A program made the translations under genes and the position numbers. From positions 4,981,501-5,045,500 of the forward strand of contig NC_089438.1 of NCBI RefSeq assembly GCF_026210795.1: 64,000 nucleotides of DNA. The letters are read 5' to 3'. The notes beneath the pieces were generated by a model, which worked only from the letters and a program-made list of their open reading frames with translations, was not told where the DNA came from and searched no databases. This document shows positions 47,381 to 60,693 of this stretch, piece after piece (position 1 is the first letter of the stretch; every line of letters starts with the position of its first letter). This DNA comes from Rhizophagus irregularis (Eukaryota; Glomeromycota; Glomeromycetes; Glomerales; Glomeraceae).

Positions 47381-50300
47381 TCATTCATTATCTGAGTATG
47401 AATCATATTCATCATATTCATCATATTCATCTATCATCATTAAATCATGCTCATCAACATCTAGAAAGAATGAGTGTGGAGCGAATGAGCAATCTTCCAG
47501 CTGTGTTCTAGCTTTTTCAAGTGTAATCTTATAAGTTTTGTTCTTTTCAATAAGTTCACTGGCATTTTTATATGGTCGATTTTTATATATGGCCTCAGAT
47601 ATAACCTCTCCAACTAATGTTTGGTCTCCATAAATAGTTGTAAGTCCAAAAGTCAAGTAAATATAATGGTTGTAAATCAAAATTATCATCTTTTAGCTAA
47701 CTACAATAGTGTAGTATTTACAGCCAATTTACAACTTACATTTATAATATTACAACCACTAAAAGTTGTAATTTGATATATAGTAATTGTTACTTCAGTT
47801 ACAGCAACCAACCTTATCTCCAATCCCATCAATTCTCTCAGCAATTTGTTTGGGCTCTAAAGAGTTGATATTGAGATGATTTACAATATCAAAAGACAAT
47901 TGTAAAGCAAACAAGAGGCCAAAATACTGACTAAAGTTCCTCTTTGCAATAATCAGACAGTCATCTGGTAAATCGTTAGGATTCCCTTTGAATGGTCGTG
48001 ATGTAAAAATGACTGTCACAATACAAGACTCCTTAAGAAATTTCCTCAAATCGTAATCTTCTACATCTTTATAAGCATTTTTGTTCTTATTACATTCTAT
48101 TACAGCATCATCTATGGTAAATTCTTGTGACGTAGTGTACCATTTCTGTTGAAATGCTATAAGAAGATTTCTACTTTCAGGAATTGTTTTGCGTAATAAA
48201 AAAATATCAGCAAATGGTGCCGAGTGGCCATTTAAAATAACAAAGCCATTCAGATCCATGACTTTGTTATTTAAGCAGTTTATTGGAAGGCCAGTTTATG
48301 GAAACTGGTTTTTCGCCTCACGTAAGTCTAATTTTTTGAGTCCCATTTTAATTTCTAGAACCAAGTCTTTGCTAACTGCCCCATGATAAAATTCTTTCAA
48401 AGAAATTCCTTTCTTATATTTCTTTAGCTTAGCAAATAGGTTATTGCGAAATATCTTATAGTTAGCTACAAATTTCTCTAAAGTATCCCAAACCATCTTT
48501 GAATCAGGCTGGAGCATTTTGTGTGTAGTGTCAGGGACTATGTTTAACCATCTATAGTATATATAAATAAAGTAAAAAGGCATTTCTGCTAAGTATTTAG
48601 TACCAATATTCTTTAGAATTAAATACCCATCGCGCATTAAGTCCTTCACTGTTAATACTTTCAGTTTTTTACTTATAACTGTATCAAGATCAACTGGAAT
48701 GGCTCTGATAGAATAATACAGGAGCTTATAACTAATATTACAATTATTCTTAATAAATTTATCTAGTTTATACTGATTTGCGAGACTATTAATGACGACT
48801 TGGAACACGTCATCAAATAAAGTAAAATTATTATTCTTCACGTCTAGAAAGAAGGTTTCTTTTTTGAAACATTCGTTAATAATGGTTTCTAATGCTCGTG
48901 GAAGTTCACTAGTATTATACAAAAGTTGTAAAACACTGGTGTTACACATCCAATATCCCTCCTTATCTTCTTTTTTAGCAAAAAAATCAAAAATTTCCAA
49001 AATTGATTTGGTTAATAGGAGGGGACAATGGACAAATGTAAAGGAATATTCTGTTGTTTGAAGTCCTTGGTTACGTCTTACGTTACTGTCCCCAATAAAA
49101 ATGTTTGGACGTAATATTCACTATTAGATTCTGTCATTAAAGGTCCAAGAGTTAACATCATCTCTTTAAAAAGCCCTTTATTGTTTTCAAAAGTGAAAAT
49201 TTCTTGATATTCATCGATGTGAAGTATAATAACAAGTCTATGAATGTTTAGATGGAATAAAATACCACTGAACACAAAATTTATTTTAAAAAAATGAAAT
49301 ATAGCTGCGCTAAAGTCTGGAAGATTTCAAAGCTCATTTTTTTGCGCGCAAAGTAGTTGTAGGCAATACAGAGATCAAGAATGGTGGATGCGTTCAAATT
49401 TTTATCAATATTACCAAGGCGGATACTACTTACGAAATCAAGAATTATATATAAGTATTCTGGTTTTTTCCATTCATATGGTGGTTTCCAATGTCGTTTA
49501 ACAGAGTTGAAGAGCTCCTTTCCTCAACAAGTTTTACCTGATGATTAACACGTGAGGTTAGAAATTAATAGCAATTGATAATACATAATGTATACATAGT
49601 TACAAACAAAAGTACCTATTCCGGCCACCCTATTACAGATAAGGAAGTTAAACTTCGCTTTGCTAGTAAATGGTAAAAATCTTTGGCAACATTACGGTTG
49701 AATATCTTCAATACTGTATTAGTATCACGATCTTTTAGTGGCATAATATCTGGGATTTTTGTTATTGATGTTTTAATTTTATCTGGTATGTTCTGCAAGA
49801 TAATGAATAAGGCCTCCTCAAGCGATCTTTTGAGCATTAAAAAGCAAAATTTAGCAGATTTGTTAGAAATTTTTTGACATCATTCCAATAGATACTTGAA
49901 GTTATTTAGATACTGTACCTTGTGTAATGCCCTGCTGGGAGAGACCTGCTAAAAAAAAGAGATCAGACCAAACTCGATAATTTTTTCAACTGCAAATTTC
50001 TTGTTCGAGAGGTAAAACGTTAGGGGACACTTACCAGTGGCAGTGACAGCGGACAATTGTACTATGACGTGAATGTTCTCATCTACAAGCAATTATTCCA
50101 AAAAATGTTTCTTAATTGAGTGGATGGGTATTAACTTCTTGCCTCCAAACTCATCTTCAGTAGTAACATGTTTAAGCTTGTTATCATTGTAAGCGATGTT
50201 AATCTTCCAAAGGTCAATGTCATTATAATTAAACTTAATATCATGATTAATCTCATTATAGATAAGATACTTGAGGTCTAAAATCTTTAAATTATCAAAT

Positions 50301-50404
50301 TTGACCAAAGAATCACGAATGTCATTATCATTAGCAACATTAACCGCAAAAGTATCATGAAAAGAAGTCTTTCTTAGGAGTAAACAATTTATTGACACCA
50401 TCAT
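47381..50404 (-). pseudogene. Crinkler-type protein gene with NTPase and nuclease-like domains, broken
   Basis: The N-terminus (50404-50093) reads SINCLLLRKTSFHDTFAVNV and then ubiquitin-like NDIDLWKINI, as in Crinkler-type proteins of these fungi. Later parts: a P-loop region near 49540 (SSGKTC, stop, GKELF), an ILHIDEYQE Walker-B-like motif (about 49215), a helical middle part (48296-49000), and a C-terminal PD-(D/E)xK-like core FADIFLLRK...LIAFQQKW (about 48150-48220). Faults: TAA for the codon after HFLE at about 50090, TGA inside the P-loop at about 49525, and a frame change near 49078. One intron (donor GTAAGT at about 50033) looks normal. Intact members are thought to act in nuclei, in the host or in the fungus itself. 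Confidence 0.75.
47400..47435. repeat. (ATTCATCAT)n microsatellite
   Basis: Four imperfect copies of ATTCATCAT at 47407-47437. On the minus strand they add an acidic DEYDEYDEY stretch to the end of the Crinkler-type relic. Confidence 0.6.
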
Positions 50405-50821
50405 TTCGTTTTAGAGATAATTCTATAAAAAAAAGAATTTTCAGGTGTTTTTTAATGTGAGAGAAATTTTGAGAATATATATATACTTGTGAAAACTTTT
50501 CCAAATTCATCATGATCAGTACACAAAAAAAATAATTAGTACACAAAAAAATGATTAATCATTTCTCATTAGAATTTTGATTTGATGAATTCTCAGAGTA
50601 TTTATTAAAGTGTTACGCAAATTTTTTGGTCATACGGGGTTGTATTTGACTAAGTATGGAAATATAATGACTTATGTACTAGGCTACTTGCCTATTTCAT
50701 ACATGAGTTTTTTTTTATGGAATGAGAGATAAATTACTAATTGTGAGTATTGTATTACCAACTTAATGTTTACCATAACTAGTATATATAATCTTCACTG
50801 AATCATACTATCTTGTACAAC

Positions 50822-50845
50822 TAGTGCTTCGATCCGGATGAAAAC
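50822..50845 (+). repeat. lone end of the TAGTGCTTCGATCC MITE family
   Basis: TAGTGCTTCGATCCGGATGA, followed by AAAC, equals the first 24 bp of the MITE at 26837. No matching opposite end was found before the hAT element that starts 180 bp later. It may be a truncated copy. Confidence 0.65.
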
Positions 50846-50998
50846 TGTCATCTGGGGGATGATCTTACCACACTATCCTCAGATGCAGATCATTTTGATC
50901 GGCAGTCCAAATTTCCTTTTATGTTATACTTTCTGAACACTATTTTTAGATATATGATATCTAAGGGATAGATAAATAAAACAGGGCCAACTCAAATG

Positions 50999-53900
50999 TA
51001 GTGGTTCGAACTGGTGATCTGTTGATCCATATGGATCATATCCGTTTGACAAATTTCTTAACTGGTTAAAAATCCATTTTTAACCTTAGATAACTGGATA
51101 TAACTTGCGATTAAAAATGGATACTAAATTGTTAAATAAATAATTATAATTTTTATAATTTTTTCGATAACAAATAATTTTTTATTTTTATTTTATTCAA
51201 TAATTGTGTACGCAAATTTTTATGTATTCAAATATATGCTAAACATATTTTAATCATCAGCATGAGCGTAACTTTTCCATTTTTTCTATAATAAATAAAT
51301 TTTAAATTAAAAAAAAAAAATAAAAATAATTTAACTAATTAACTTATATATACATCACTTTTAGATATCTGAACTTATTTTTCAGCAAATATAGATCCAA
51401 CCAAATCCCAATTTCGTTTTAAAAAAAGGAGGTGTTCAAATGTTGAAGGTAAAAAACTGGTACATCGAACTGTTATAAGATTTCCAGCATCACTAAATAG
51501 TCTTTCACTTGGTATGGAAGTTGCAAGAATTGCCAAGTATTTACGTGCCATTTTTGATAAAATTGGAAATCGGTTTTCATTCTTAGACTACCAATTAAAA
51601 GGACACTCAGAAAAACCAATTTCCTCAACCCTTAGATATTCAGTAACTTCATTACCACGTTTATATCTTCTACTGAACATACTTGCCAATAATGAATTTG
51701 TTAAATATTCTTCATGACAATCCTTTTCCTGTTCGCTATATTCTAATTTCATCTTATTATAAATTGATCTTAATTTCAAATGAATATTACTGTAAAGTTC
51801 TGGGAAAACAAAAAATAAGGATTTGCAACGAGAATCTAATAATGTTGCAATTAATCCATAGTCTTCTGAGATATTCCAATAGTGAGTAATGGACTCATAT
51901 AAAGCACTTTTGACTTTTAAAATTAAATTTTTACAATCTTGTGGTATATTAATCTTGATCTTACGTTATTTTGATTGATTATTAGCAATATCTCCATCTT
52001 CTGAATCTTCATATTCAACATCATTATCAAATGCTGTATTTGATTCAGTAAAATCTACAACCTCCACTTCATTAGAATTAGAATTACTTGATTTTACACC
52101 TTTTGTTATTACATTAATTGCAGGATACATAAAACTTACAGTTGCGTATTAGCTATCACCTAATAATTCAGTTGCATTAGCAAAAAGTTCAAGAATTGGA
52201 ATTAACTCGCTAATTGCATTTCACTCATCTTCGGTAAGATTAATATCTTTGAATCATTTTCCATCTTTTTTTGCTTGTTTATCTGAATCAATACAAAGTG
52301 TTGTTATCATAATATTGATAAAATCCTTTATTACAATTAACCGCTTCCAGGCAAGATATGACAAATTCCAACGAGTTTTCACATCAGCAATAATTTGAAG
52401 GTATCGATCATTTTTTTGAAGATTCTATTTAAATATAGATTTTTAATTAAAAAAATTATCATTAGAATTAATAAATAAAATGATTTATTGTTAAAAAAAT
52501 AAAATAAATAATTTTTTGTTATGATTTTTGTTAATGATTTTTGTTAAATAATTTTCAGTAAATAAATGATTTTCGTTAAATGATTTTTGTTAAAAAAATT
52601 AATTTTCATTAAAAAAAATGGTTTTTATATATAATAATTTTCATTAAAATAATTATAATAATTTTTGTTAAAAAAATAGTAATTTTTGTATAATTTTATA
52701 ATTTTCATTAATTAAAATAAATAAAAATCATCATTATTTGTTAAAAATCAGGAATTTATATCATTTATCTCGTTAATAACTTGATTCATATTTTTTGAAT
52801 TTCTAGAAGTTTTTCTGTTTGCTTTGGAGATGTAAAAAATAACATAAGCCGCTTTGCTCTTGCAATTAATACTTTTGCTGGTAAGAGACCTTTTCCGATT
52901 ACCAATTGAAGTGTGTGTGCCGTGTAAGGTATTCTAATCAACCTAGGAATTAATCGTGCAGATTTTATCATATTGCTGCTATTATCAGTTGTAATTGTAA
53001 ATACTTTATCAGTTAATTTCCATTCACTTAAAATGCTCATAATTTCTTCAGCAATAGCTTCACCAGTATGAGGATATAGCACATATTTGATTGTGAGAAT
53101 TGCTTCATTTAATTTGAACTGTTTATCAATATATGCACACATAATTCCAATATATTCCATTCTACTACGAACTGTCCATAAGTCAGTAGTTAAAGAGCAA
53201 TTAATAATATCTGAATCCATTTTATTAACTAAAATGTCTTTGATATTATTATATGATTTGTATCCATTTGTAAGTAACTCAAGTATTTTTTTTTTACTTG
53301 GTAGTTGATATAAAGAATCAAGTTCATAAATAAACTTAAGGAATCCTTCATCTTCACGAATACTAAGCGGTTAATGATCTTTTACTAATATGCCAATAAA
53401 TTTTTGATCAAGTTGTGCTTTTCTTTGTGAATTATCAGAGATTATCTTGTGAAACATAGTGTCAATTTGTGGTTGTTATGTTACTTGTTGCTCTTTCATT
53501 TTTCGTTCATGCATTTCTTTAGTAATACTACCATGCGCGGTATTTAAATGGACAATATAGTTACTAGTTGAATAATTCTTTGAATTTATTATTTTTCCAC
53601 ATGGCTGTAAACCCTTTTTACCATAAATTTCAACCTGACACTTTACTGTTCGAACATATGGTGATTTTGCAACAAGTTTTTCATAATAATTCCAAATCCA
53701 ATTATGCTCTTCTGAACCTCCTTTTTTTCCTCGTTTTTGTAAAGATTCAGTATTACTTTCACCTTCTGTTTCAACATCTTTTTCAACGCGTTGCTTCCTT
53801 TTTTGTATTAGCTTCTCACTTAATTTTTGATTGGTTATTATTGGTGTTTGTTGTAATAGCTCTTCTTATTCACTTTCATCTATTTGGATATAGTTTGAAA

Positions 53901-54154
53901 ATTGGGGCAAAGACATTTTTGTCATGAAAAACACAAGAGAAAAACACGAGAGAAAATGAAAAATCAGAATAAAAATGCTAAAAAAAGAGTGGGAAAAACT
54001 TTTATTATATCATTTAACATATGATCACATCCACCGGATATTTAGTGAATATCTGCTGATCTGGTGAAACCTATCCATTTAACAAATTTCCAATCTGGAT
54101 AAACGGATATATCCGGCAGATCAACGGATTGCGGTTTACCAATTCAGACCACTA
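50999..54154 (-). mobile_element. hAT transposon, decayed autonomous copy
   Basis: A 3.16-kb element with ends TAGTGGTTCGAACTGG and, reversed, TAGTGGTCTGAATTGG, and GTTGATC further in on both sides. The flanking 8-mers CTCAAATG (50991-50998) and CTTAAATA (54155-54162) agree at six of eight positions, as an old 8-bp duplication would. The transposase remains lie on the minus strand. The TAGTG start fits the YARNG rule for hAT ends. Confidence 0.85.
51560..53930 (-). pseudogene. hAT transposase, frameshifted
   Basis: In order on the minus strand: a BED-type zinc finger region (about 53700-53530, CQ...CGK...HLNTAH), an RNase H-like catalytic core (53220-52786) with SLTTDLWT and FTITTDNSSNM carrying the first two acidic positions, TAHTLQLVIGKGL in place of the usual CAAH motif, and the C-terminal dimerisation part (about 51670-51590) with EVTEYLRVEEIGF. 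Stops and frame changes separate these parts. A gap of about 350 bp of TTTTTGTTAAA-like low-complexity DNA at 52440-52760 is probably an intron or a later insertion. It is not functional as it stands. Confidence 0.85.
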
Positions 54155-54162
54155 CTTAAATA

Positions 54163-57100
54163 TTACACAAGCTGATCATTACTGAAAAAACTGAAGTCTT
54201 ATATGAAATTATATAAAATTATTAGATGATCTTAAAGGAAAATCAAAATATTTTAAAGGTATATTAATGTTTGATGTAAAAGAAAAAAAAACCTATGTAT
54301 ATAGTGTAAAAAATAATTGCAAATATGAGACTTTTTTTAAGTGAATGATTGAATTAAAAAATCAAAAATTATTCAAAGAAAAAAAATCAGTTTTTGCAAC
54401 TATTTTTTTGGAACCCAATCCTACCAATCCATCAATTGCATCAATTTTATGTGAGTCAGATTAAATTAGAAAATTTATTTGAAAATTCATATATTTTATT
54501 TTATATAATTTATTTTACAATAAATTTTATTTATAATATTACAGATTAATTTATAGTAAAAAATTATTAATTAAATTTATTACAAAATAATAACTAATTA
54601 TATATTATTATTATTATTTTTTAATTCTTATACTTTTTTTTTTTGTTGCAATATATTTAAATCTTTATTTAAATGATAATTCACTGTACATTATACATGA
54701 GTAAATATTAATAAGTTCTAAACCACTTGTCATCCTGCAAAGAACTCCATAATTATGTATACTGTTAGGCAGATATTAGACTATAAGAGTATATTCTGCA
54801 ATTACACATGCATACTTATTCTTAGAAAGAAACCCCTCCTTTCAGTTTAAACCAGTATATTTATACTTTTATTTATTAAGAAAAATAATAATATATAAAC
54901 AATAAATTGAATATTTATATTATTAATTTAAAACAAATATTATTAAAGTATAAACCACTCATTATATACCAGAATACCTCATGTATATACTGTCAGGTAA
55001 TATCATTATTAAAAGAAAAATAGCTAATAAAATTTAACAGTTTTTCTTATATATTTTAATTTTATGTTTATATTTCATTTATAAATTTTTTTAAAAAAAA
55101 GTTACTATTACTTTAAATAGATTGTTATAAGTAAAAGCTGAAAGTGATATATCTTTTAATTTTCCATTAATATTAATTATTTTCCTATCAATTTTACTTT
55201 GTTTTTTATATTTTTTCAATTTTATATTAATATTATTAAATCTTATATTTATCATTATTTTGCATACTATTAGTTTTTTATAAAATTACTATTAGCTTTT
55301 GCAATATGCTTTTTGAACTATTTATTAAAAAAATAAACTATAACATATTATATAAAATGCAAAATAGCTCAGTAAAAGATATTACTATAATTATTATGAA
55401 TAAAATTATTACTATTACAAATGAAATTACTTTCTTAAATTATTTGTTTATTAAAAAGAAATATTATTTAAAATACAGAATAGCTTTATTCAAAAAAGTA
55501 AGATATTTATTTTAATGTAATATTTGCTGGTTAAATGAGTAGTTATAATTTTAAAATTTTAATAAAATCCTATTAATAAATCATATTATTTTATATTTTT
55601 ATAGACTTAGTTACTTTACAATAGTAGAGAAGGCTTTATAGTATTAATTGTTTAATTTGTTTAATTTAAATATATGTTAGTTTAAAAGTTATTTGTTTCA
55701 CGTGAAAATTGGTGACGTAGTGACGTTGAATCAATTACAATAGGAAGCACCATTCCAAATAAGGAAGATCCTGAACAAATAACCCGGGAAAAGAGGTAAG
55801 TGGATTTTTAATTCGCAGCTATATGTGCCAAGTAAATTACCCTTTACCACTTATAGTAAGTAATTAAATTGCACGTTTTTTTTTTTCGTCAGACCTGTTG
55901 CATAATCTATCTAACCATCTCATTTTCCGAAAAAAAAAAAAAAAAAAGAGAAAAAATTTATTTTCCCAAGAAAAAGGGAGATATAAGTATAATAGAAGAA
56001 AATATAAAATGGAATAATAATAAAATTAAATAGTAATACAATTTGTAAAATCTAGACTAGAATTTTTTTGGTTAAGAAGATCAAATAAAAGACAATTGTT
56101 CAGAGTATGATAATCGTTTGTTCGTAATATAATATTACCATATCTGTAACATAGTATCGAAGAATTTGTATAAATCAGTTAAATCGAGATTTGCTGCGGA
56201 TTATTTCATCAAATTATGTAATATAGTACTAATTTTAAAAAGGAGTTTGACTTGATACTCGGGGACTCATTACCTGAACATTTGACAGTCAAAACAGTCA
56301 AACCATTATAAAATTAGATAAAAACCACGTAATAATTAGACACCCGAATTACGCAATGAATAACAGTCGATTTAGTATATTAAATATATACCAATACTGT
56401 ATATTAAAGAGATTTAAATTTCGAAGGAAAAAAAAAAGATTTTTTTTTTTCTACTACGTATTACGCCACGCTGCCCACGTTTGTAATCCGAAATTCTTTT
56501 TACACGACATTATAAGTGTACCAATCATTTTTAATGTACATCGCGGAATAATTTAAATAAACAAAAGAAAAAGAAAAAAAAATATTCAAGTTTGAAACAA
56601 GTTTTTTTTTTTCATCGAATGTTTGTAGAATCCTTATTATGCACGGAAGAATAAGGGGATGTTGATAAATTTTTCTTTTACAATTAACAAATTGGACAGT
56701 TTTTTCGTGGGTAATATATAAATGGTTAAATTATTTACTTTAGCAGATCAAGACCTTAAAAAAAAATGCTATTGTTCTTAAAAATTAGAAAAGCTGGTAA
56801 AATCTTGGAAAAAAAAATATTTCGCAATATGTATAAATTAGATGTATAATAACAAATAATAACAACAATACCAGACAAATAATTAATTATCATCTCATCA
56901 TCGGAAACGAGTAAATAAAGTTAAACAAAAAAAAATATATTAAATGTATTTATTTATCATGATTAATGACAATACCATTTTTTTTATAAAAAAAAATAAA
57001 AATAAAAAAAAATAAACTTTAACTCTTTTTTCTTTCTTTTTTTTTTACCATAATTAATGGTCTATTCAATTTTTAAAAGTTTCGTTATAGTGCATATCGC

Positions 57101-57307
57101 ATTTTGCCTAAAAAAATCACAAAAGCATAGATGATTATATAAAGCCAACATCTTGTCGTTAGTAAATTTAAACCTTTTTCTAAATTTTCTAAAAATTCTA
57201 AATTCTTAAATATAACAAAATAACTTTTTAATTTCTTTAAATTTTTCTTTTAACTCAACGAGAAAAATACGTCATCATCACTCATCATCAATCAATCATC
57301 AATCATC
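54163..57307. other. intergenic, very AT-rich
   Basis: No supported gene. The stretch 54470-55500 is almost pure A/T. A TTGGTGACGTAGTGACGTTG string near 55720 holds two TGACGT cAMP-response-like sites, of unknown relevance. A/T homopolymers occur near 55930, 56430 and 57000. The final 200 bp before 57308, with TCATCATCA repeats, is the leader of the HMG gene. Confidence 0.45.
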
Positions 57308-57970
57308 ATGACAATCATAATGCCATATTTAACAAGCGAACATTATGCACCATATCAAATCAGTGATTATAGGAATGAAAATCACGAAAAATTTTCACAA
57401 ATTGTTAGTAAAATAGTTTCATCATATATTGATGATGCAACATTACTTAAAATTAAACAACATACTACACTTTCCCTTTATGACCTTTTAACTCCCCTTG
57501 AAAATCATCGTACTTCGAAAATACCAAGACCACAAAATAGTTTTGTCATATATCGAAGAAATTTACAAGCAAAAATGGCATTATCACAAGCTGCAAATTC
57601 TTCATTTGATAGATTAGATAAGATTTCAAAAGTTGCAGGAAACAGATGGAAAAATGAAACCAAAGAAATCAAAGAACTTTTTGCATTCCTCGCTGATTGT
57701 GCAAAGAAAGTTCACAATTGTATCTTTCCTGGATACGTTTATAATCCGAAAAGATATCCTACGATAAAAATACCAATGAAATCACCTTCATCTGATAATC
57801 CATACGTTCATCAACAAACATCTTCCTATATTACAACCAATTATAATTCATTCACTTCATCACAATTTAATAATTTACCTTTAACTCTTGAAATTACACC
57901 AAATTTTATGAATTCTTATGATGATAAAATTTGTAAGATTCTTAATAAAAACACGCAACACTTTTTATAA
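57308..57970 (+). CDS. MATA-HMG box protein
   Basis: 220 residues, one exon. Residues about 71-149 form an HMG box of the MATA_HMG type: KIPRPQNSFVIYRRN (helix 1), ISKVAGNRWKNET (helix 2) and a long third helix FAFLADCAKKVHNCIFPGY with the family's YNPKR tail. It binds DNA in the nucleus. The type is named after fungal mating-type genes, but these fungi carry dozens of such paralogues and mating function is not implied. The N-terminal 70 residues and the Ser/Thr/Asn-rich C-terminus show no domain. A second ATG four codons in (57320) is an alternative start. Confidence 0.93.
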   Translation: MTIIMPYLTSEHYAPYQISDYRNENHEKFSQIVSKIVSSYIDDATLLKIKQHTTLSLYDLLTPLENHRTSKIPRPQNSFVIYRRNLQAKMALSQAANSSFDRLDKISKVAGNRWKNETKEIKELFAFLADCAKKVHNCIFPGYVYNPKRYPTIKIPMKSPSSDNPYVHQQTSSYITTNYNSFTSSQFNNLPLTLEITPNFMNSYDDKICKILNKNTQHFL

Positions 57971-59030
57971 AATAGACGCAGTTCATATTGTGTTAATTTA
58001 CTAACCTTATAAAGAGAGAAATAAAGGGATCACGCGAATGTTTTAATATATATAAAGGGTTATTATGCTATTTATTTATTTAACAAAGTTGTTACACATA
58101 TTTTTTTAATATAACCTAATTTAGGATCATAATTCCATAATTATTACGTAATTGGGCTTAGTTGGTGAAATTCTGATACTCCGAAATAATAATAATATTA
58201 TTATTCATAATATTTAATAATAACTCTCTAATCTTTGACATATTAATTCTTTGAAATACAATGATTTAAAGTTTTATATATACATAAAAACAGAATAATA
58301 GAATAGATATTTTTTTTTTTTTCTATTAATAGAATTTTTTTTTGACAATGGACAAATAACATTTTTAAATTTTTTAAGGTACAGTGACGGGATCAATTTA
58401 GAAAAAAATTTAGTCTATGAAAAAAAAAAAAAATTGTGTATCCTTTATTTAGAAAGTTTGTCGATTTAAAGAAGATTTCAATGAAATCATCGAAAACAAT
58501 GGTTAGTCTAAATGTAAGATTATGTACCAAATTATTAATATGACAAATTTTATGTATATCAATTCCTTGCTTTTAAATTTATATTGTGGATTTTTTGAAA
58601 ATGGATTGTCCTTAAATAACCTGTTAGAAAATAAATTAATCCTTAATTGTATTCATATAATGTACATCCCGGTATTTTGATTGATCTCTTACCATATTTT
58701 AGATATTTAAATGAAATAAAAATTTCATCGTAACATTTTTTTTTAAAAAAAAAAATTCTCCTTTTTTCCTGCCGTTTTCTTCCCCGCAAAATCTGAAAAA
58801 AAAAAATTTTTTTAAAAAATTTCATTGAAAAATAATTTTGTTTATAGTAATAAAAAATTCCATAATATTTGGAGTTTGTTTTAATGTTGAACAATTATGA
58901 GGATTATCGAATAAAGAATAAAAAATATATAATATATTATATATAGTTATTTCATTACGAACGAAGAAAAAGATATATATATATATATATATTTTTTTTT
59001 TAAAAAAAAATAAAGAAAAAGAACATTATA
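57971..59030. other. intergenic
   Basis: Between two plus-strand genes. It contains A/T runs near 58320, 58415, 58740 and 58800, and an (AT)n run at about 58972-58990 close upstream of the receptor start. A minus frame at 58643-58894 lies in biased sequence and is not believed. Confidence 0.45.
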
Positions 59031-60467
59031 ATGAAAGTCTTTAAGAATAATGGAAGAGTTATTATAGCTAATTTAATTATATTAATTCTTGAAATATTTC
59101 ACGTTGAAGCATTTTATTTGGTGGATATTAATGATAATTTAAATAATAATTTATCAAAATTAAATGTTAATAATATTAATAATAATAAAAATTTCAATTT
59201 AATTAGTAGACGACAAGTAAATGAACATTATTCAGATAAAAATGTTGAAAATTTACCATTTAAATCACAATATGGATTTATAATAGTTATGATTTCATCT
59301 TTTTTAGCTGTATATTTGAACTTTGTGGGTACAAGTTATGTCTTATATAGAAGTTATTACAAATGGAAGAGTAGTCGTCGTATCACTTTACCAATGACTT
59401 TAAGGGTTCCAATGTATATAGCTATGACAGATTCTTTCGTTATGATATCACATTTAATAAATATATCTCGTATGGCAGCAACTCAAAAACCATGGGAAGG
59501 TTCAACTTGTAATATAATTGGTGGTTTAACTTTTTTTTTTCAATGTATGAACATTTTCTTGGTGGGAGGTGTAGCTATAACAACTTTTCTTCGTGTAAAA
59601 AGTCGATCATTTAGTTTGGGAAAATATGATTATAAATTATTCCTTGGAATGTTAATTTTATCTTTAATATCTACAATAGCACTTAACAAAGATTTTGGTC
59701 AAAATATGTATTGGTGTGCAGGAAAATTTGATGATAAAAATTTATCAATATTTTCTTTATGCATAATAATTATAGTAATGACAGTTAGTTTATTCTGTTA
59801 TATAAGTATAATATATGAAATGAGATCTATAAAGATTGAAGAAGGTTTTGGTAGTGAAGAAATTTCAAATCAACGTAAAGAAAAAAATAAACGTATTTAT
59901 AGTAAAATATCAAGTTATATATTGATTTTTATTATACAATATGTTCCTGTCACTATTTATAATATTAGTCATATAAGACATATTGATCATTATTGGATCT
60001 ACGTTGTTTGTGATATTGGAATAAATTTTGGTGGTATAGGAAATTTCGTACAGGTTTGTAAAATTTTATATAACTCATCGTCGTCATATCATCATCATCG
60101 TCGTCATCATCGTCATCATTATCATCATTATCATTATTGTCAATCTCATCGTCATTGTCATCATGTAAATCAAATCATTATTTAACGTCAATCTTATATA
60201 TATATTTTGTAGTATACAATTAATGAAGGATGGAGCGACAAATTAGATGAATCAAGTGATACGTATAACCTAAACGTAATAAATCCGAGAATTCCTTTCA
60301 ACTTAAATAATAACAATAACAATTCCAGAGATTCAAATCAAGATTCTTGTGAAGTAATTGATTCATTTGGTATAATACATTCTGCTTCCGCTAATCAAAA
60401 AAAGAATAAAAAAGTTTCAAGGCCTTCTTACCTGAAAAAAATACCCAATGAATTAAATAACAATTAA
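59031..60467 (+). CDS. seven-helix receptor-like protein
   Basis: Exon 1 is 59031-60053 (341 codons), the intron is 60054-60212 (GTTTGT...TTGTAG) and exon 2 is 60213-60467, making 425 residues. There is an N-terminal signal-like helix (10-27), an Asn-rich segment (33-57), then seven helices near 81-107, 121-142, 161-187, 200-217, 240-262, 292-312 and 322-341. Cys150 (before helix 3) and Cys219 (before helix 5) could form the usual receptor disulphide. A basic loop QRKEKNKR precedes helix 6. The tail is Asn/Ser-rich. The layout fits a plasma-membrane G-protein-coupled receptor of the fungal serpentine kind. The ligand is unknown, and no DRY motif is obvious. Confidence 0.85.
60054..60212 (+). 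other. receptor intron with in-frame His-rich reading
   Basis: The intron is open in the exon-1 frame up to a stop at 60183-60185. Read through, it would add a tail rich in His, Arg and Tyr (HHHHRRHHRHHYHHYHYC), coded by (CAT/CGT)n repeats at 60080-60165, and drop the normal 84-residue tail. The spliced form is favoured because exon 2 is open and joins in phase. Confidence 0.6.
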
Positions 60468-60693
60468 TAATGATTTGGGAAAAATTGGGAGAGAAGGTTA
60501 AAAACCGAGTCATTATAAGTGGTAGGTGCACCGCGAATTTACCCAACTTATATTGACACGTATTATGTACAAAGATTATTTTAAAAATTTTTTTTTTTTC
60601 TCAAATTTTTTTTTTTTTTTTTTTTGTAAATGAAAAAATATATATATTAAAAAATAACTGAATTGTTAAAGTTTTTATTCTTGAATATTATAC

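Noticed and set aside
50999-51012. tRNA B-box-like GGTTCGAA
   Set aside because: It is the terminal repeat of the hAT element. No cloverleaf or A box is present.
57000-57060. Terminator-like T and A runs
   Set aside because: Homopolymer runs are everywhere in this genome and carry no positional meaning here.
58643-58894. 83-residue minus frame rich in Lys and Phe
   Set aside because: It is built from A/T homopolymers, with no domain and no splice or context support.
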